Of a stretch of 41,340 nucleotides of DNA, positions 16,712 through 25,055 are shown one piece after another. The first letter of the stretch is position 1. Each line of letters starts with the position of its first letter. The stretch spans positions 1 to 41,340 of the forward strand of contig CANPXK010000014.1 of the NCBI GenBank assembly GCA_947585965.1. Reading direction: 5' to 3'. A model generated the notes under the pieces. It did no database searches. It saw only the letters and a program-made list of their open reading frames with translations, and was not told the origin of the DNA. Origin of the DNA: an uncultured Clostridia bacterium. GTDB lineage: Bacteria; Bacillota; Clostridia; Oscillospirales; Acutalibacteraceae. The translations under genes were made by a program, and so were the position numbers.

Positions 16712-17137
16712 ATGTCAACTTTTATGGCTAAGGCAGGCGAGGTTGAGCGTCAGTGGTATGTTATTGATGCAGCAGGCAAAACGCTTGGTCGTCTTGCCGT
16801 TCAGGTAGCAGATCTGCTCAGAGGTAAGAATAAAACAACCTTTACACCTCATGTGGACTGCGGCGATTTTGTTATTGTTATCAATGCCGATAAGATTGTT
16901 CTTACAGGTAAAAAGGCAGAACAGAAGTATTATTATCATCACACGGGATATATAGGACATATGAAGTCCGTGAGATATGATAATCTTCTTGCAAACAGAC
17001 CCGAGCTTGCTATTCAGCTTGCTGTTAAGGGTATGATTCCGTCCAACACAATCGGACGCAAGGCTTTGACAAGACTTCATATCTACAAGGGTGCAGAGCA
17101 TAAACACGCTGCTCAGAAGCCCGTTGTATTGGAATAA
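16712..17137 (+). CDS. rplM: 50S ribosomal protein L13
   Basis: The 141-residue L13 protein binds 23S rRNA early in large-subunit assembly. The sequence begins [20 protein letters not shown] and shows the conserved [25 protein letters not shown] and [11 protein letters not shown] segments. The open frame extends 20 codons upstream, but 16712 is chosen because agggagg (16697-16703) is correctly spaced and the start matches the family. It forms the classic operon with rpsI 21 bp downstream. Confidence 0.97.
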   Translation: MSTFMAKAGEVERQWYVIDAAGKTLGRLAVQVADLLRGKNKTTFTPHVDCGDFVIVINADKIVLTGKKAEQKYYYHHTGYIGHMKSVRYDNLLANRPELAIQLAVKGMIPSNTIGRKALTRLHIYKGAEHKHAAQKPVVLE

Positions 17138-17158
17138 TGAGAGGGGAGGCAATTTATT

Positions 17159-17560
17159 ATGTACGATAAGACACCGTTTTTCTACGGCACAGGCAGAAGA
17201 AAAAGCTCCGTTGCAAGAGTAAGACTTTATAAAGGAACCGGTAAGGTTACAATCAACGACAGAGATATTGATGATTATTTCGGTCTTGAAACTCTCAAGC
17301 TCATCGTTCGTCAGCCCCTCGTTCTCACAGGAACAGACGGTCAGTTCGATGTTGTCTGCAGGGTAAACGGCGGCGGCGTTACAGGTCAGGCGGGTGCTAT
17401 CCGTCACGGTATTTCAAGAGCTCTTCTTAAGTTCGATACCGAAAATCTCCGCCCGAAGCTCAAGAGAGCAGGCTTCCTTACTCGTGACCCGAGAATGAAG
17501 GAAAGAAAGAAATATGGTCTTAAAGCTGCACGTCGTGCTCCGCAGTTCTCCAAGAGATAA
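17159..17560 (+). CDS. rpsI: 30S ribosomal protein S9
   Basis: The 133-residue S9 protein reaches the ribosomal P site through its basic C-terminal tail, here ending [26 protein letters not shown] near the start and [19 protein letters not shown] are family hallmarks. The ribosome site gaggggagg (17141-17149) precedes ATG 17159. It is co-transcribed with rplM. Confidence 0.97.
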   Translation: MYDKTPFFYGTGRRKSSVARVRLYKGTGKVTINDRDIDDYFGLETLKLIVRQPLVLTGTDGQFDVVCRVNGGGVTGQAGAIRHGISRALLKFDTENLRPKLKRAGFLTRDPRMKERKKYGLKAARRAPQFSKR

Positions 17561-17667
17561 TTATTTCTTTTTGCGATCATTTATAGTACAGTTCTGATAT
17601 TTTTAATAATTCTTAATCAAAGTGGGATTCAGTGATTTTGGAATTATAACTAAGAAATGTATGATTT

Positions 17668-17699
17668 ATTCCTCCGCCGTTTGGTGGAGGAATTTTTTT
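17668..17699 (+). terminator. Terminator of the rplM-rpsI operon
   Basis: ATTCCTCCGCC (17668-17678) and GGTGGAGGAAT (17683-17693) pair over 11 bp with one G-U and a 4-nt loop, then a run of seven T. Confidence 0.9.
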
Positions 17700-17731
17700 G
17701 AATGATTGAAAAATATTTTCAAAATTATGAC

Positions 17732-17760
17732 TTGCATTTTTATTCCATGTATGATATAAT
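17732..17760 (+). promoter_or_regulatory. Promoter of tRNA-Ser
   Basis: TTGCAT (17732-17737) and TATAAT (17755-17760) have a 17-nt spacer, about 40 nt before the tRNA. Confidence 0.75.
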
Positions 17761-17801
17761 ACAAAAGCGTTAAAAATTATATATATTCTTTTCGTACATT
17801 T

Positions 17802-17890
17802 GGAGAGTTGTCCGAGATGGCCGAAGGAGCACGATTGGAAATCGTGTAAACGCTAACCCCGTTTCGAGGGTTCGAATCCCTCACTCTCCG
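17802..17890 (+). tRNA. tRNA-Ser (anticodon GGA)
   Basis: The acceptor stem GGAGAGT (17802-17808) pairs with ACTCTCC (17883-17889), and the discriminator is G (17890). The anticodon stem CACGA/TCGTG encloses the loop TTGGAAA, giving anticodon GGA at 17837-17839. A long variable arm and the TTCGAATCC T-loop fit a class II serine tRNA. No CCA is encoded, so it must be added after transcription. Confidence 0.97.
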
Positions 17891-17896
17891 TACAAG

Positions 17897-17945
17897 AAAA
17901 CTCCGCATGATTGCTGAATATTCAGTTATTATGCGGAGTTTTTGT
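17897..17945 (+). terminator. Terminator after tRNA-Ser
   Basis: AAAACTCCGCAT (17897-17908) and ATGCGGAGTTTT (17931-17942) are perfect complements, followed by more T. Confidence 0.9.
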
Positions 17946-18012
17946 TATTTGAAAATAGAAAATCGTTTGTTATCCGAATTAAGAAAAACCGATGATGTGA
18001 TATTTAGATTAC

Positions 18013-18040
18013 TTGACATATTTTTTTAATATGTTAAAAT
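18013..18040 (+). promoter_or_regulatory. Promoter of the DUF4026/DUF2314-type gene
   Basis: TTGACA (18013-18018) and TAAAAT (18035-18040) with a 16-nt spacer. A strong ribosome site (gaggagg, 18060-18066) follows before ATG 18073. Confidence 0.7.
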
Positions 18041-18072
18041 GAAAGAAAATATTTAATAGAGGAGGGTATATA

Positions 18073-19386
18073 ATGGGTTTTTTGGACTTTGCAGGCAAAA
18101 GAAAACAAATTAATAAACCTCAACAGCAGCCACTTGGCTATTGGGAAGAACAATCCTATATGATAGCTATACCCAAAAACAAGGATTTTAATGTTGTTGA
18201 CGGTATTTTTGATAGGGTTGCTGCTATCGATGGGGTAAATATCAAGAGAAAACAGGATTTTGATGTTGAACAGAAAATTTTGGGAAGTGCTGTTATTGAT
18301 TATCAGGGGGAGGAGTACGATATATCCTTCTACTATGACACTTTTGACGGACAGTCACTTTACATAACAAATATGGAGTCGCTATCCGAAAATGAGATGC
18401 AGTCAGTCAAGGATACGGAGATGGCACTGACAGTATTTATGACATTTAATAATGATGCGATTAAATCATACCATTTACAGATTAAATTTATTCTTGCGGC
18501 TGTGCCGGAGCTTGCTGCCGTTTATGACGAAAGTGCGGAAAGGGTAATGTCGGGCAGACAGGCGAGGCTGTATGCCCAATCCGATGTTTTGCCTCCGGCA
18601 ACGGCAGTATATACAATACAGGCAGTCGGAGAGGAAGACGGAGAGGTATGGCTGCATACCCACGGATTATGCCGCTGCGGGCTTACAGAGCTTGAGGTCG
18701 TACAATCATGCAGCAAATACGCAAATGAACATGCTAATATAATCAATACACTTGCAAGTAACCTGCTTAACAAGGAGGAGAAGGGTGATACATACTATGG
18801 TGTTGCTAAAATAGGGGATATCCCGATAGTTGTAACCTCTGTTTTGTGGACTGAAGCACTCGATAAATATAATAAACTTGAGCTTGGCGGATATAAGGAC
18901 AGAAAGGAAAGTCATAACAGCAGAACAAGTATTATTTTTGCATATAAAAATGAAAGAGATGCATCACTCCATAATTACAGTAAGCTTGATATATATGATG
19001 ATTTGTGGGAAGAAGGAAATCCGTTGTTCTTCATAGGCGATCAGGAAACTGAAAGAATGAAGGCGGCGGCAACGGAACGCTTTGATTATATGAAAAAAGC
19101 ATGGGAAACGCTTGATTGTGATGTACTTATAAAAATAGGTCTTAAAGTTGATGAAAAGTATAGTGAAGAAGCAGGAAGCCGTAATCGGGAGCATATATGG
19201 TTTCAACTTGTTGAAATGAAAGAGAAAAGTTTTACGGCAAGACTTACACAGGAAGCATATTGGGTTGATGATATACATGAGGGTGATATAAGAGAGTTCA
19301 CGGTAGATGATGTAACGGATTGGCGTATATACACTGATGAATTCGTCGTATCACCCGATACCGTGTATGTTTTGTTTGATGATTAA
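18073..19386 (+). CDS. Uncharacterised protein, DUF4026 plus C-terminal DUF2314-like domain
   Basis: This 437-residue protein has no signal peptide or membrane helix, so it is probably cytoplasmic. The N-terminal and central part (about 20-300) resembles the DUF4026 family. The last 90 or so residues (from about EHIWFQLVEM through FTVDDVTDWRIY) look like a DUF2314 domain, a small fold often found in immunity-type or stress-type proteins. Both assignments are from memory of motif style and need a profile search. It is a single-gene unit with its own promoter and terminator. I cannot assign a function. Confidence 0.6.
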   Translation: MGFLDFAGKRKQINKPQQQPLGYWEEQSYMIAIPKNKDFNVVDGIFDRVAAIDGVNIKRKQDFDVEQKILGSAVIDYQGEEYDISFYYDTFDGQSLYITNMESLSENEMQSVKDTEMALTVFMTFNNDAIKSYHLQIKFILAAVPELAAVYDESAERVMSGRQARLYAQSDVLPPATAVYTIQAVGEEDGEVWLHTHGLCRCGLTELEVVQSCSKYANEHANIINTLASNLLNKEEKGDTYYGVAKIGDIPIVVTSVLWTEALDKYNKLELGGYKDRKESHNSRTSIIFAYKNERDASLHNYSKLDIYDDLWEEGNPLFFIGDQETERMKAAATERFDYMKKAWETLDCDVLIKIGLKVDEKYSEEAGSRNREHIWFQLVEMKEKSFTARLTQEAYWVDDIHEGDIREFTVDDVTDWRIYTDEFVVSPDTVYVLFDD

Positions 19387-19412
19387 TAATGATTTTTGTT
19401 TATATAAAAATA

Positions 19413-19456
19413 AAAATATCTTCAGGTGTTTAAATTACCTGAGGATATTTTTTTGT
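19413..19456 (+). terminator. Terminator after the DUF4026/DUF2314-type gene
   Basis: AATATCTTCAGGT (19415-19427) and ACCTGAGGATATT (19437-19449) pair over 13 bp with one G-U, followed by a T run. Confidence 0.88.
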
Positions 19457-19550
19457 TTGAATAGGATATTGTGTTTATTTTTATAAATTTTGAACCCAAA
19501 TAGAAAAAGTATACGTATATATAAGTGAAGCCGATAAATTGAATATAAAA

Positions 19551-19621
19551 AGCTTTGCAAAGTGTTAAGGGCTTATAAATAGTTTTGCTGTTTTATTTGT
19601 TATTTTATATTCGGCAAAGCT
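19551..19621. promoter_or_regulatory. Inverted repeat in the leader of the sigma-factor gene
   Basis: AGCTTTGC (19551-19558) recurs inverted as GCAAAGCT (19614-19621), and the first copy is itself inside the palindrome CTTTGCAAAG. They lie just before the ribosome site of the sigma gene. They could be a regulator-binding pair or a closing stem. I could not place a standard promoter here. Confidence 0.35.
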
Positions 19622-19640
19622 ATATGACAGGAGTGATATA

Positions 19641-20180
19641 GTGGATGATAAAAAACTTGCGGACAGACTCAGAAAAGGCGATGAAAATGCTTTTGAAATA
19701 CTGATAAACAAATATACCGCTTATGTATCAACGATAGTATTCAATATAGCTGACGGTGCACTTGCAAAATCTGATATTGAGGAGATAGTTGCCGATGTAT
19801 TCGTTACACTGTGGAAAAATTCCGATATACTGAGGGGAGATAATCTTAAGGGTTACATAGGCTGTATTACTAAGTGCAGAACAAAGGACAGGCTCAGAAA
19901 ATTGAAGCCTGTTGATATGGTCAGTATTGATGATATCGAGAAAGCAGACGATATTATGCTTGAGGAAGATTGCGAAAAACAGGAGCTTTGCAGGATCCTG
20001 AGAGAAGAGGTTAATAAGCTCAGGGAGCCTGAGAGGGAAATTCTGATACGATATTATTATTTTTATCAGAAGGTATCGGAAATATCGGAAATTTTGGGAA
20101 TAAAGACGGAAACCGTCAAAACCAAGCTGGCACGTTCACGTCAAAGGCTTAAGTCAGCACTTACAGAAAGGGGATTTTAG
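19641..20180 (+). CDS. ECF-like sigma-70 family RNA polymerase sigma factor
   Basis: This 179-residue protein has the two-domain layout of extracytoplasmic-function sigma factors. Region 2 (about 1-85) includes LRKGDENAFEILINKY and VADVFVTLWKN. Region 4 (about 115-175) includes LREPEREILIRYYY and an HTH ending in ETVKTKLARSRQRLK. It starts with GTG at 19641 behind aggagtg (19630-19636). It is followed after 1 bp by a membrane protein that is probably its regulator, the usual sigma/anti-sigma operon. The signal it senses is unknown. The promoter may be autoregulated, as is common, but I see no diagnostic -35/-10 pair. Confidence 0.88.
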   Translation: MDDKKLADRLRKGDENAFEILINKYTAYVSTIVFNIADGALAKSDIEEIVADVFVTLWKNSDILRGDNLKGYIGCITKCRTKDRLRKLKPVDMVSIDDIEKADDIMLEEDCEKQELCRILREEVNKLREPEREILIRYYYFYQKVSEISEILGIKTETVKTKLARSRQRLKSALTERGF

Positions 20181-20181
20181 C

Positions 20182-21480
20182 ATGAAATGGGATATTTCAA
20201 CAGAGGATAATATAATGGATGAAATGATTGAGGGGACAGATGATTTTATGTATGAAAATGTTGAGAGAAATGATTTGGTTGACAGGGAGATTATAAAGAA
20301 AATGGCATTTGAAAGGGCAGGAATATCGAAAACACATAAAAAACGAATAAAGAAAAGAACTGTGTTTACGCTGATCGCAGCAGCCGCAGCAGTTCTGGCA
20401 TTAGGTACGGCAACCGTCGGTGCAAGCGGTTCGTTTGATTCGGTGTTCGGTGAGTATTTTGCAGGAGAGAGTGTTGACGGTCTGTATGCGGGAGGAAATG
20501 CTTCGGTTGATGTGAAAGGGGGACTTAAAGCAGAATTTCTCGGGGTAACGGGAGATAATACGAGTGCATATGCGGCAATATCTGTAAAAAAAGCTGATGG
20601 CAGCAGCTTTGCAGATAAAGACAAAGATGTGGTTATTTTATTTGGCGAGGATATTTCTGTGGATAAAAACGGAAAAGAATCAATGATTGATTGCTTTGAT
20701 TTTGATATAAAGATGAAGAACCCGATTTTTGATTTTTCCCACCATTCATTCAGCGGCGGTTACGACTGCAGCCTGAGTTCGGATGATACTATCAAGATAT
20801 TGTTTTCAATATCAGGTTCCGATGTTAGTCCCAAAGGAAAGGAATTTGAATTTTCTGCCGGTCCGGAGCTGTGTTTGTATCAGATAGATAAAAGGTTATG
20901 TGAAGCTGAATACGGAGAAGCGGAGAGTGATAAATTATACGATTCAATGAAAAAATATTTGCCGGAACTAAAGGATGGACAGGTTATTCTGAGATATTAT
21001 GATGAGGTTCAGAATAAATGGTTTTTGGTTATTGCAGATAAAACAGTTTATAATTTTGAACTGTCTGCCAATGTTAAAATGAATTATCACACAGAGTATA
21101 AGGAATTTGACATAACATCCGATAAAACCGTCAGCGATAAGCAAACAAAGCTTCTTATAAATGAGGTGACAGCAGGAGCATTTACTGTGTGTGTTAAGGG
21201 AGAAGCAAGCTCAATAACTGAGAAAGCCGCTTCCGATATAGCGGATGATATAAGTAAATCTTCCGTGTATCTGACCATGAAGGACGGTTCAAGGGTTGAA
21301 ATTGAAAGCTGCAGCTCAATGCAATTTGGTGTAGAGCAGCCCGGTGTGGGAATGGCAGGTACGGCTGAATTTTCATGGACATTTAAATACCCTTCCACGC
21401 TCCGGTATAAGAATGGTATTATTGATCCCGATGATATAGCATCCTTAACTGTAGGCGATATGACATTTAATGCAAAATAG
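20182..21480 (+). CDS. Single-pass membrane protein, probable anti-sigma partner (DUF4179-like)
   Basis: This 432-residue protein has an N-terminal cytoplasmic part of about 60 residues, acidic then strongly basic (KTHKKRIKKR). One membrane helix (about 54-76, TVFTLIAAAAAVLALGTATV) follows, then a large outer domain of beta-rich character. The layout matches DUF4179-type proteins encoded next to sigma factors, which act as or with anti-sigma factors; a zinc-binding anti-sigma motif is not evident. The ATG at 20182 is 1 bp after the sigma-factor stop, so translation is coupled. A terminator follows directly. The anti-sigma role is inference from position and topology. Confidence 0.72.
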   Translation: MKWDISTEDNIMDEMIEGTDDFMYENVERNDLVDREIIKKMAFERAGISKTHKKRIKKRTVFTLIAAAAAVLALGTATVGASGSFDSVFGEYFAGESVDGLYAGGNASVDVKGGLKAEFLGVTGDNTSAYAAISVKKADGSSFADKDKDVVILFGEDISVDKNGKESMIDCFDFDIKMKNPIFDFSHHSFSGGYDCSLSSDDTIKILFSISGSDVSPKGKEFEFSAGPELCLYQIDKRLCEAEYGEAESDKLYDSMKKYLPELKDGQVILRYYDEVQNKWFLVIADKTVYNFELSANVKMNYHTEYKEFDITSDKTVSDKQTKLLINEVTAGAFTVCVKGEASSITEKAASDIADDISKSSVYLTMKDGSRVEIESCSSMQFGVEQPGVGMAGTAEFSWTFKYPSTLRYKNGIIDPDDIASLTVGDMTFNAK

Positions 21481-21504
21481 AATACAGCATCAAACAATGA
21501 ATAT

Positions 21505-21541
21505 AAAAAATCCCGTGCTTTGACAGGCCCGGGATTTTTTG
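21505..21541 (+). terminator. Terminator of the sigma-factor operon
   Basis: AAAAAATCCCG (21505-21515) and CGGGATTTTTT (21530-21540) are perfect complements with a 14-nt loop. Confidence 0.88.
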
Positions 21542-21671
21542 CTATATATGCTTTTTCGTATATGCTGTACCAACCGCATAAGCACAACCGGAGACTTTTG
21601 TTAATAATATAGCTTGGATTTTATTACGATTAGTATAAATATTACGAAATGTATAATATACAATATTTTTA

Positions 21672-21700
21672 TGGACTAATAATCTGCATTTTGCTATAAT
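21672..21700 (+). promoter_or_regulatory. Promoter of the Nudix gene
   Basis: TGGACT (21672-21677) and TATAAT (21695-21700) with a 17-nt spacer, 19 nt before the start codon. Confidence 0.6.
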
Positions 21701-21719
21701 AGAAACGGATGGTGATAAA

Positions 21720-22199
21720 ATGGATTTTCAGCTCACAACGCTTTGTTATATTGAGAAGGACGCAAAATATCTTATGCTCCACAGGACAAAAAAGAAAAAT
21801 GATATAAGCCGCGATTTATGGTTAGGCATAGGAGGCCATTTTGAGAAGGGAGAAAGTCCTGAGGAATGTGTTTTGCGTGAGGTCAGGGAAGAAAGCGGAC
21901 TGACATTGACAAATTACAGGCTTAGAGGAGTGGTTACGTTTTCAGACGGAAATGTGTATGAGTATATGTTTCTTTTCAGTGCCTCGGAATATACGGGGGA
22001 ACTTATCGAATGTAACGAGGGCGAGCTTGTGTGGGTGGAAAAGGAAAAAGTGCTGAAAGAACTTCCGATATGGGAGGGGGATAGAATTTTTCTGCGTCTG
22101 TTGGAAGAAAATAGTCCCTTTTTCTCACTTAAACTTACATATGAGGGAAGAAAGCTGGAATCGGCTGTGCTTGACAATCGTTTGATGCGATTTATATGA
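21720..22199 (+). CDS. Nudix hydrolase (MutT-like, 8-oxo-dGTP diphosphatase type)
   Basis: This 159-residue hydrolase removes a phosphate-linked moiety from a nucleoside diphosphate derivative. The Nudix box is complete: a Gly at the start of GHFEKGES, then the REVREESGL segment with its metal-binding glutamates, at about residues 39-61. The length fits MutT/YvcI-type members that sanitise oxidised nucleotides; substrate assignment is tentative. It starts at ATG 21720 with a modest ribosome site (ggatggtg). It is monocistronic, with the fab promoter starting soon after. Confidence 0.85.
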   Translation: MDFQLTTLCYIEKDAKYLMLHRTKKKNDISRDLWLGIGGHFEKGESPEECVLREVREESGLTLTNYRLRGVVTFSDGNVYEYMFLFSASEYTGELIECNEGELVWVEKEKVLKELPIWEGDRIFLRLLEENSPFFSLKLTYEGRKLESAVLDNRLMRFI

Positions 22200-22252
22200 A
22201 ATATTTTTTCTTTATTAGTGTGACGCACGCTGTTTTAGGCTGATTGGATATG

Positions 22253-22281
22253 TTGACAAAATAAGGATTTTGTTTTATAAT
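22253..22281 (+). promoter_or_regulatory. Consensus sigma-A promoter of the fab/acc operon
   Basis: TTGACA (22253-22258) and TATAAT (22276-22281) are separated by exactly 17 nt, a full consensus promoter. The leader to fabH is about 90 nt. I found no FapR-type palindrome overlapping it; any FabT-like site would need a profile scan. Confidence 0.88.
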
Positions 22282-22377
22282 CATAAGGATAGAATAGATA
22301 ATTTTATAATGGTGATTTTGTATAAATATTTCTAATAAAATTGAATATGTAAAATATCCTACGGAGGTATGTTTAAG

Positions 22378-23337
22378 ATGAGTTTTACAATACTGGGAAC
22401 AGGGAAGGCAGTTCCCGAATATGTTCTGACAAACGACGAGCTTTCGACAATGGTAGAAACGGATGATGAATGGATTCGCACAAGAACGGGTATCGAGGAA
22501 CGTCATATATGTAAAAAGGAAACGATAACCGGGCTTTGCGTTGAGGCTGCAAATAATGCGCTTGAAAATGCGGGGGTTAAAGCTGAGGAGCTTGACCTTA
22601 TCATATGCTCCACAATGAGAGGAGAAAATATCACTCCGTCACAGGGATGTATGATACAAAAGGAGCTTGGGGCAACCTGTCCGGCATTTGATGTCAATGC
22701 TGCCTGCTCGGGATTTATCTATTCTCTCGATATTGCCGCGGGATATTTTGAAAGAAAAAGAGTAAAAAAGGTTCTTATAGTTTCTATGGATAACCTTTCA
22801 AATATTACAAACTGGACAGACCGCTCTACCTGTGTGCTTTTCGGTGACGGAGGTGCGGCAGCGGTTCTGGGAGAAGGAAACGACCTTTTATCCATACATC
22901 TTACGGCGGTAGGAAATGATGCCGCAATAAGGATACCGCATGGAACAAATTCCTCGCCGTTCTATGAGCATGAGGAGGAGAAAGCTGTTCTCTATATGGC
23001 GGGAAATGATGTATACAGATTTGCAACGGCTGCCATGACAAACGGTATAAAGAAGGCGGTTGAGGATGCAGGTCTTGAGCAGAAGGATGTTGACTGTGTT
23101 ATACCGCATCAGGCAAATATAAGGATAATTAACACAGCGGCTAAGAATCTTGATATCCCGAGGGAGCGTTTCTTCTGCAATGTTCAGCATTACGGAAATA
23201 CATCTTCGGGAAGCGTTCCGATAGCTCTTGACGAGGCTAACCGCACAGGTGTGCTTAAAAAGGGAGATATCATAGCAATGTGTGCTTTCGGAGGCGGTCT
23301 TACGACAGGAAGCTGTGTTATCCGCTGGAATAAATAA
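22378..23337 (+). CDS. fabH: 3-oxoacyl-ACP synthase III
   Basis: This 319-residue enzyme starts fatty acid synthesis by condensing acetyl-CoA or branched acyl-CoA with malonyl-ACP. The catalytic Cys110 lies in VNAACSGF, His in IPHQANIRI and Asn in HYGNTSSGS, the full Cys-His-Asn triad. The GGAGGT at 22363-22368 touches the upstream ATG (22369), so the ATG at 22378, 9 nt downstream of it, is chosen. It is the first gene of the operon. The acp and enoyl reductase genes that often follow fabH in Clostridia are absent. Confidence 0.95.
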   Translation: MSFTILGTGKAVPEYVLTNDELSTMVETDDEWIRTRTGIEERHICKKETITGLCVEAANNALENAGVKAEELDLIICSTMRGENITPSQGCMIQKELGATCPAFDVNAACSGFIYSLDIAAGYFERKRVKKVLIVSMDNLSNITNWTDRSTCVLFGDGGAAAVLGEGNDLLSIHLTAVGNDAAIRIPHGTNSSPFYEHEEEKAVLYMAGNDVYRFATAAMTNGIKKAVEDAGLEQKDVDCVIPHQANIRIINTAAKNLDIPRERFFCNVQHYGNTSSGSVPIALDEANRTGVLKKGDIIAMCAFGGGLTTGSCVIRWNK

Positions 23338-23354
23338 TAACAGGAGGTATGACG

Positions 23355-24254
23355 ATGGGGAAAAACGTATTTGTCTTTTCCGGACAGGGTTCACAATACC
23401 CCGGAATGGGAAAATCAATGTATGATAATTCACCGGCTGCAAGGGCGGTGTTTGATATGGCAGAAAAGGTACGTCCGGGGACAATTAAGCAGTGCTTTGA
23501 GGGTACAAGCGAGGAGCTTGCACTTACCATAAATACTCAGCCCTGTGTGTTTGCGGCAGATTTGGCGGCGGCGGCGGCGGTGGCTGAAAAGGGTATAAGA
23601 CCGGATTACGTGGCAGGATTTTCTCTCGGAGAAATTGCGGCTATAGCTTTTTCGGGAATGCTTTCCTATGAGGAAGCGTTTAAGCTTGTATGTAAGCGTG
23701 CGGAATATATGGATGAGGCTGCAAACAGCGATAAGGGAGCAATGGCGGCAGTACTTAAGCTTGCTCCCGAAAAGGTTGAGGAAATATGCAAAGATTTTAA
23801 AAGAGCATATCCTGTTAATTACAACAGTCCGGCACAGACGGTTGTTGCGGCGGCAGAGGACGAAATTGAAGAGCTTTGTGCAAGGGTTAAGGAAGAAAAG
23901 GGCAGAGCGGTAAGACTTGCGGTAAGCGGAGCTTTCCATTCTCCGTTTATGGCGGCAGCCGCAAAGAAGCTTGCGGAGTATCTTGAGGGAATTGAATTTT
24001 CTCAGCCTGAAATTCCGGTTTATTCAAATTATACTGCGCAGCCCTATGAGGGCGATTTTAGGGCACTTATATCCGCACAAGTGCAGAATCCCGTTAAATG
24101 GCAGACTACGGTTGAAAATCTTATTGCACAGGGCGCGGACAGATTTATTGAGGTAGGAGTAGGCAAAACTCTTACGGGTCTTATAAAGAAAATCAATGCC
24201 GGTGTTACGGCAGTAAATATAGAGAATAAGGAGGGACTCGATGCTCTTGATTGA
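23355..24254 (+). CDS. fabD: Malonyl-CoA:ACP transacylase
   Basis: This 299-residue transacylase moves malonyl from CoA to ACP. FSGQGSQYPGMG opens the domain, the nucleophile Ser is in GFSLGEIAA, and the His is in SGAFHSPFM. The AGGAGGT at 23342-23348 directly abuts an ATG at 23349, so the in-frame ATG at 23355 with 6-nt spacing is preferred. Its end lies within 17 bp of the fabG start, so translation is close-coupled. Confidence 0.95.
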   Translation: MGKNVFVFSGQGSQYPGMGKSMYDNSPAARAVFDMAEKVRPGTIKQCFEGTSEELALTINTQPCVFAADLAAAAAVAEKGIRPDYVAGFSLGEIAAIAFSGMLSYEEAFKLVCKRAEYMDEAANSDKGAMAAVLKLAPEKVEEICKDFKRAYPVNYNSPAQTVVAAAEDEIEELCARVKEEKGRAVRLAVSGAFHSPFMAAAAKKLAEYLEGIEFSQPEIPVYSNYTAQPYEGDFRALISAQVQNPVKWQTTVENLIAQGADRFIEVGVGKTLTGLIKKINAGVTAVNIENKEGLDALD

Positions 24255-24270
24255 GGGTCGGGGGAATGAT

Positions 24271-25017
24271 ATGTTTGAGCTTACAGGAAAAACAGCGATA
24301 ATAACAGGTGCATCAAGGGGTATAGGCAAGGCAATAGCACTTAAATTTGCAAGTCTTGGTGCAAACATAGCCTTTATGCACGTCGGCGACGGAGAAAAAG
24401 CGGCGGAAACAGAGGCCGAGCTTACGGCAATGGGAGTTAAGGCTAAGGGCTTTGAATGTGATGTTTCGGATTATGAGGCATCTCAGAAATTGGTTGATGA
24501 GATAATAGAGGAATTCGGAGAGGTTCATATACTTGTAAACAATGCAGGTATCGTGAGAGATAACCTCATTCTTTCTATGAAGGTCGAGGACTTTGATAAG
24601 GTAATAAGCGTAAACCTTAAGGGTACATTCAACATGACAAAAAGCATATATAAGCATTTTATGAGAAAAAGAAGAGGAAGAATAATCAATATATCTTCAA
24701 TAATAGGTCTTGTAGGAAATGCGGGACAGGCTAATTATGCTTCGGCAAAAGCGGGAATAATAGGAATGACAAAGTCCGTTGCAAAGGAACTCGGTTCAAG
24801 AAATGTCACGGCAAACGCCATAGCTCCGGGATTTATTAAGACGGATATGACAGATAGTATGCCGGAAAAGGCAAGAGAAGCCGCACTTTCTTCTATTCCG
24901 ATGAAGAGAATGGGTACGGTTGAGGATATAGCAAATACGGCGGCTTTCCTTGCTTCCGATGAGGCATCTTATATTACCGGGGAAGTAATAAGGGTTGACG
25001 GCGGTATGGCTATATGA
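24271..25017 (+). CDS. fabG: 3-oxoacyl-ACP reductase
   Basis: This 248-residue NADPH-dependent short-chain dehydrogenase reduces 3-oxoacyl-ACP to 3-hydroxyacyl-ACP. It shows TGASRGIG for cofactor binding, NNAG, the catalytic Ser in INISSIIG and YASAK (Tyr-xxx-Lys). The start at 24271 follows GGGGG with about 6-nt spacing. The longer frame from 24241 overlaps fabD and adds a nonconserved leader. The length is standard. Confidence 0.95.
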   Translation: MFELTGKTAIITGASRGIGKAIALKFASLGANIAFMHVGDGEKAAETEAELTAMGVKAKGFECDVSDYEASQKLVDEIIEEFGEVHILVNNAGIVRDNLILSMKVEDFDKVISVNLKGTFNMTKSIYKHFMRKRRGRIINISSIIGLVGNAGQANYASAKAGIIGMTKSVAKELGSRNVTANAIAPGFIKTDMTDSMPEKAREAALSSIPMKRMGTVEDIANTAAFLASDEASYITGEVIRVDGGMAI

Positions 25018-25055
25018 TTTGATACGGCTGAATTTTGCGGAAAGGAAATACACAA

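Noticed and set aside
16715..17407. Antisense ORF over rplM-rpsI
   Set aside because: Shadow of two universally conserved ribosomal protein genes.
22253..22377. FapR-type operator at the fab promoter
   Set aside because: No palindrome resembling the known site overlaps the promoter or leader.
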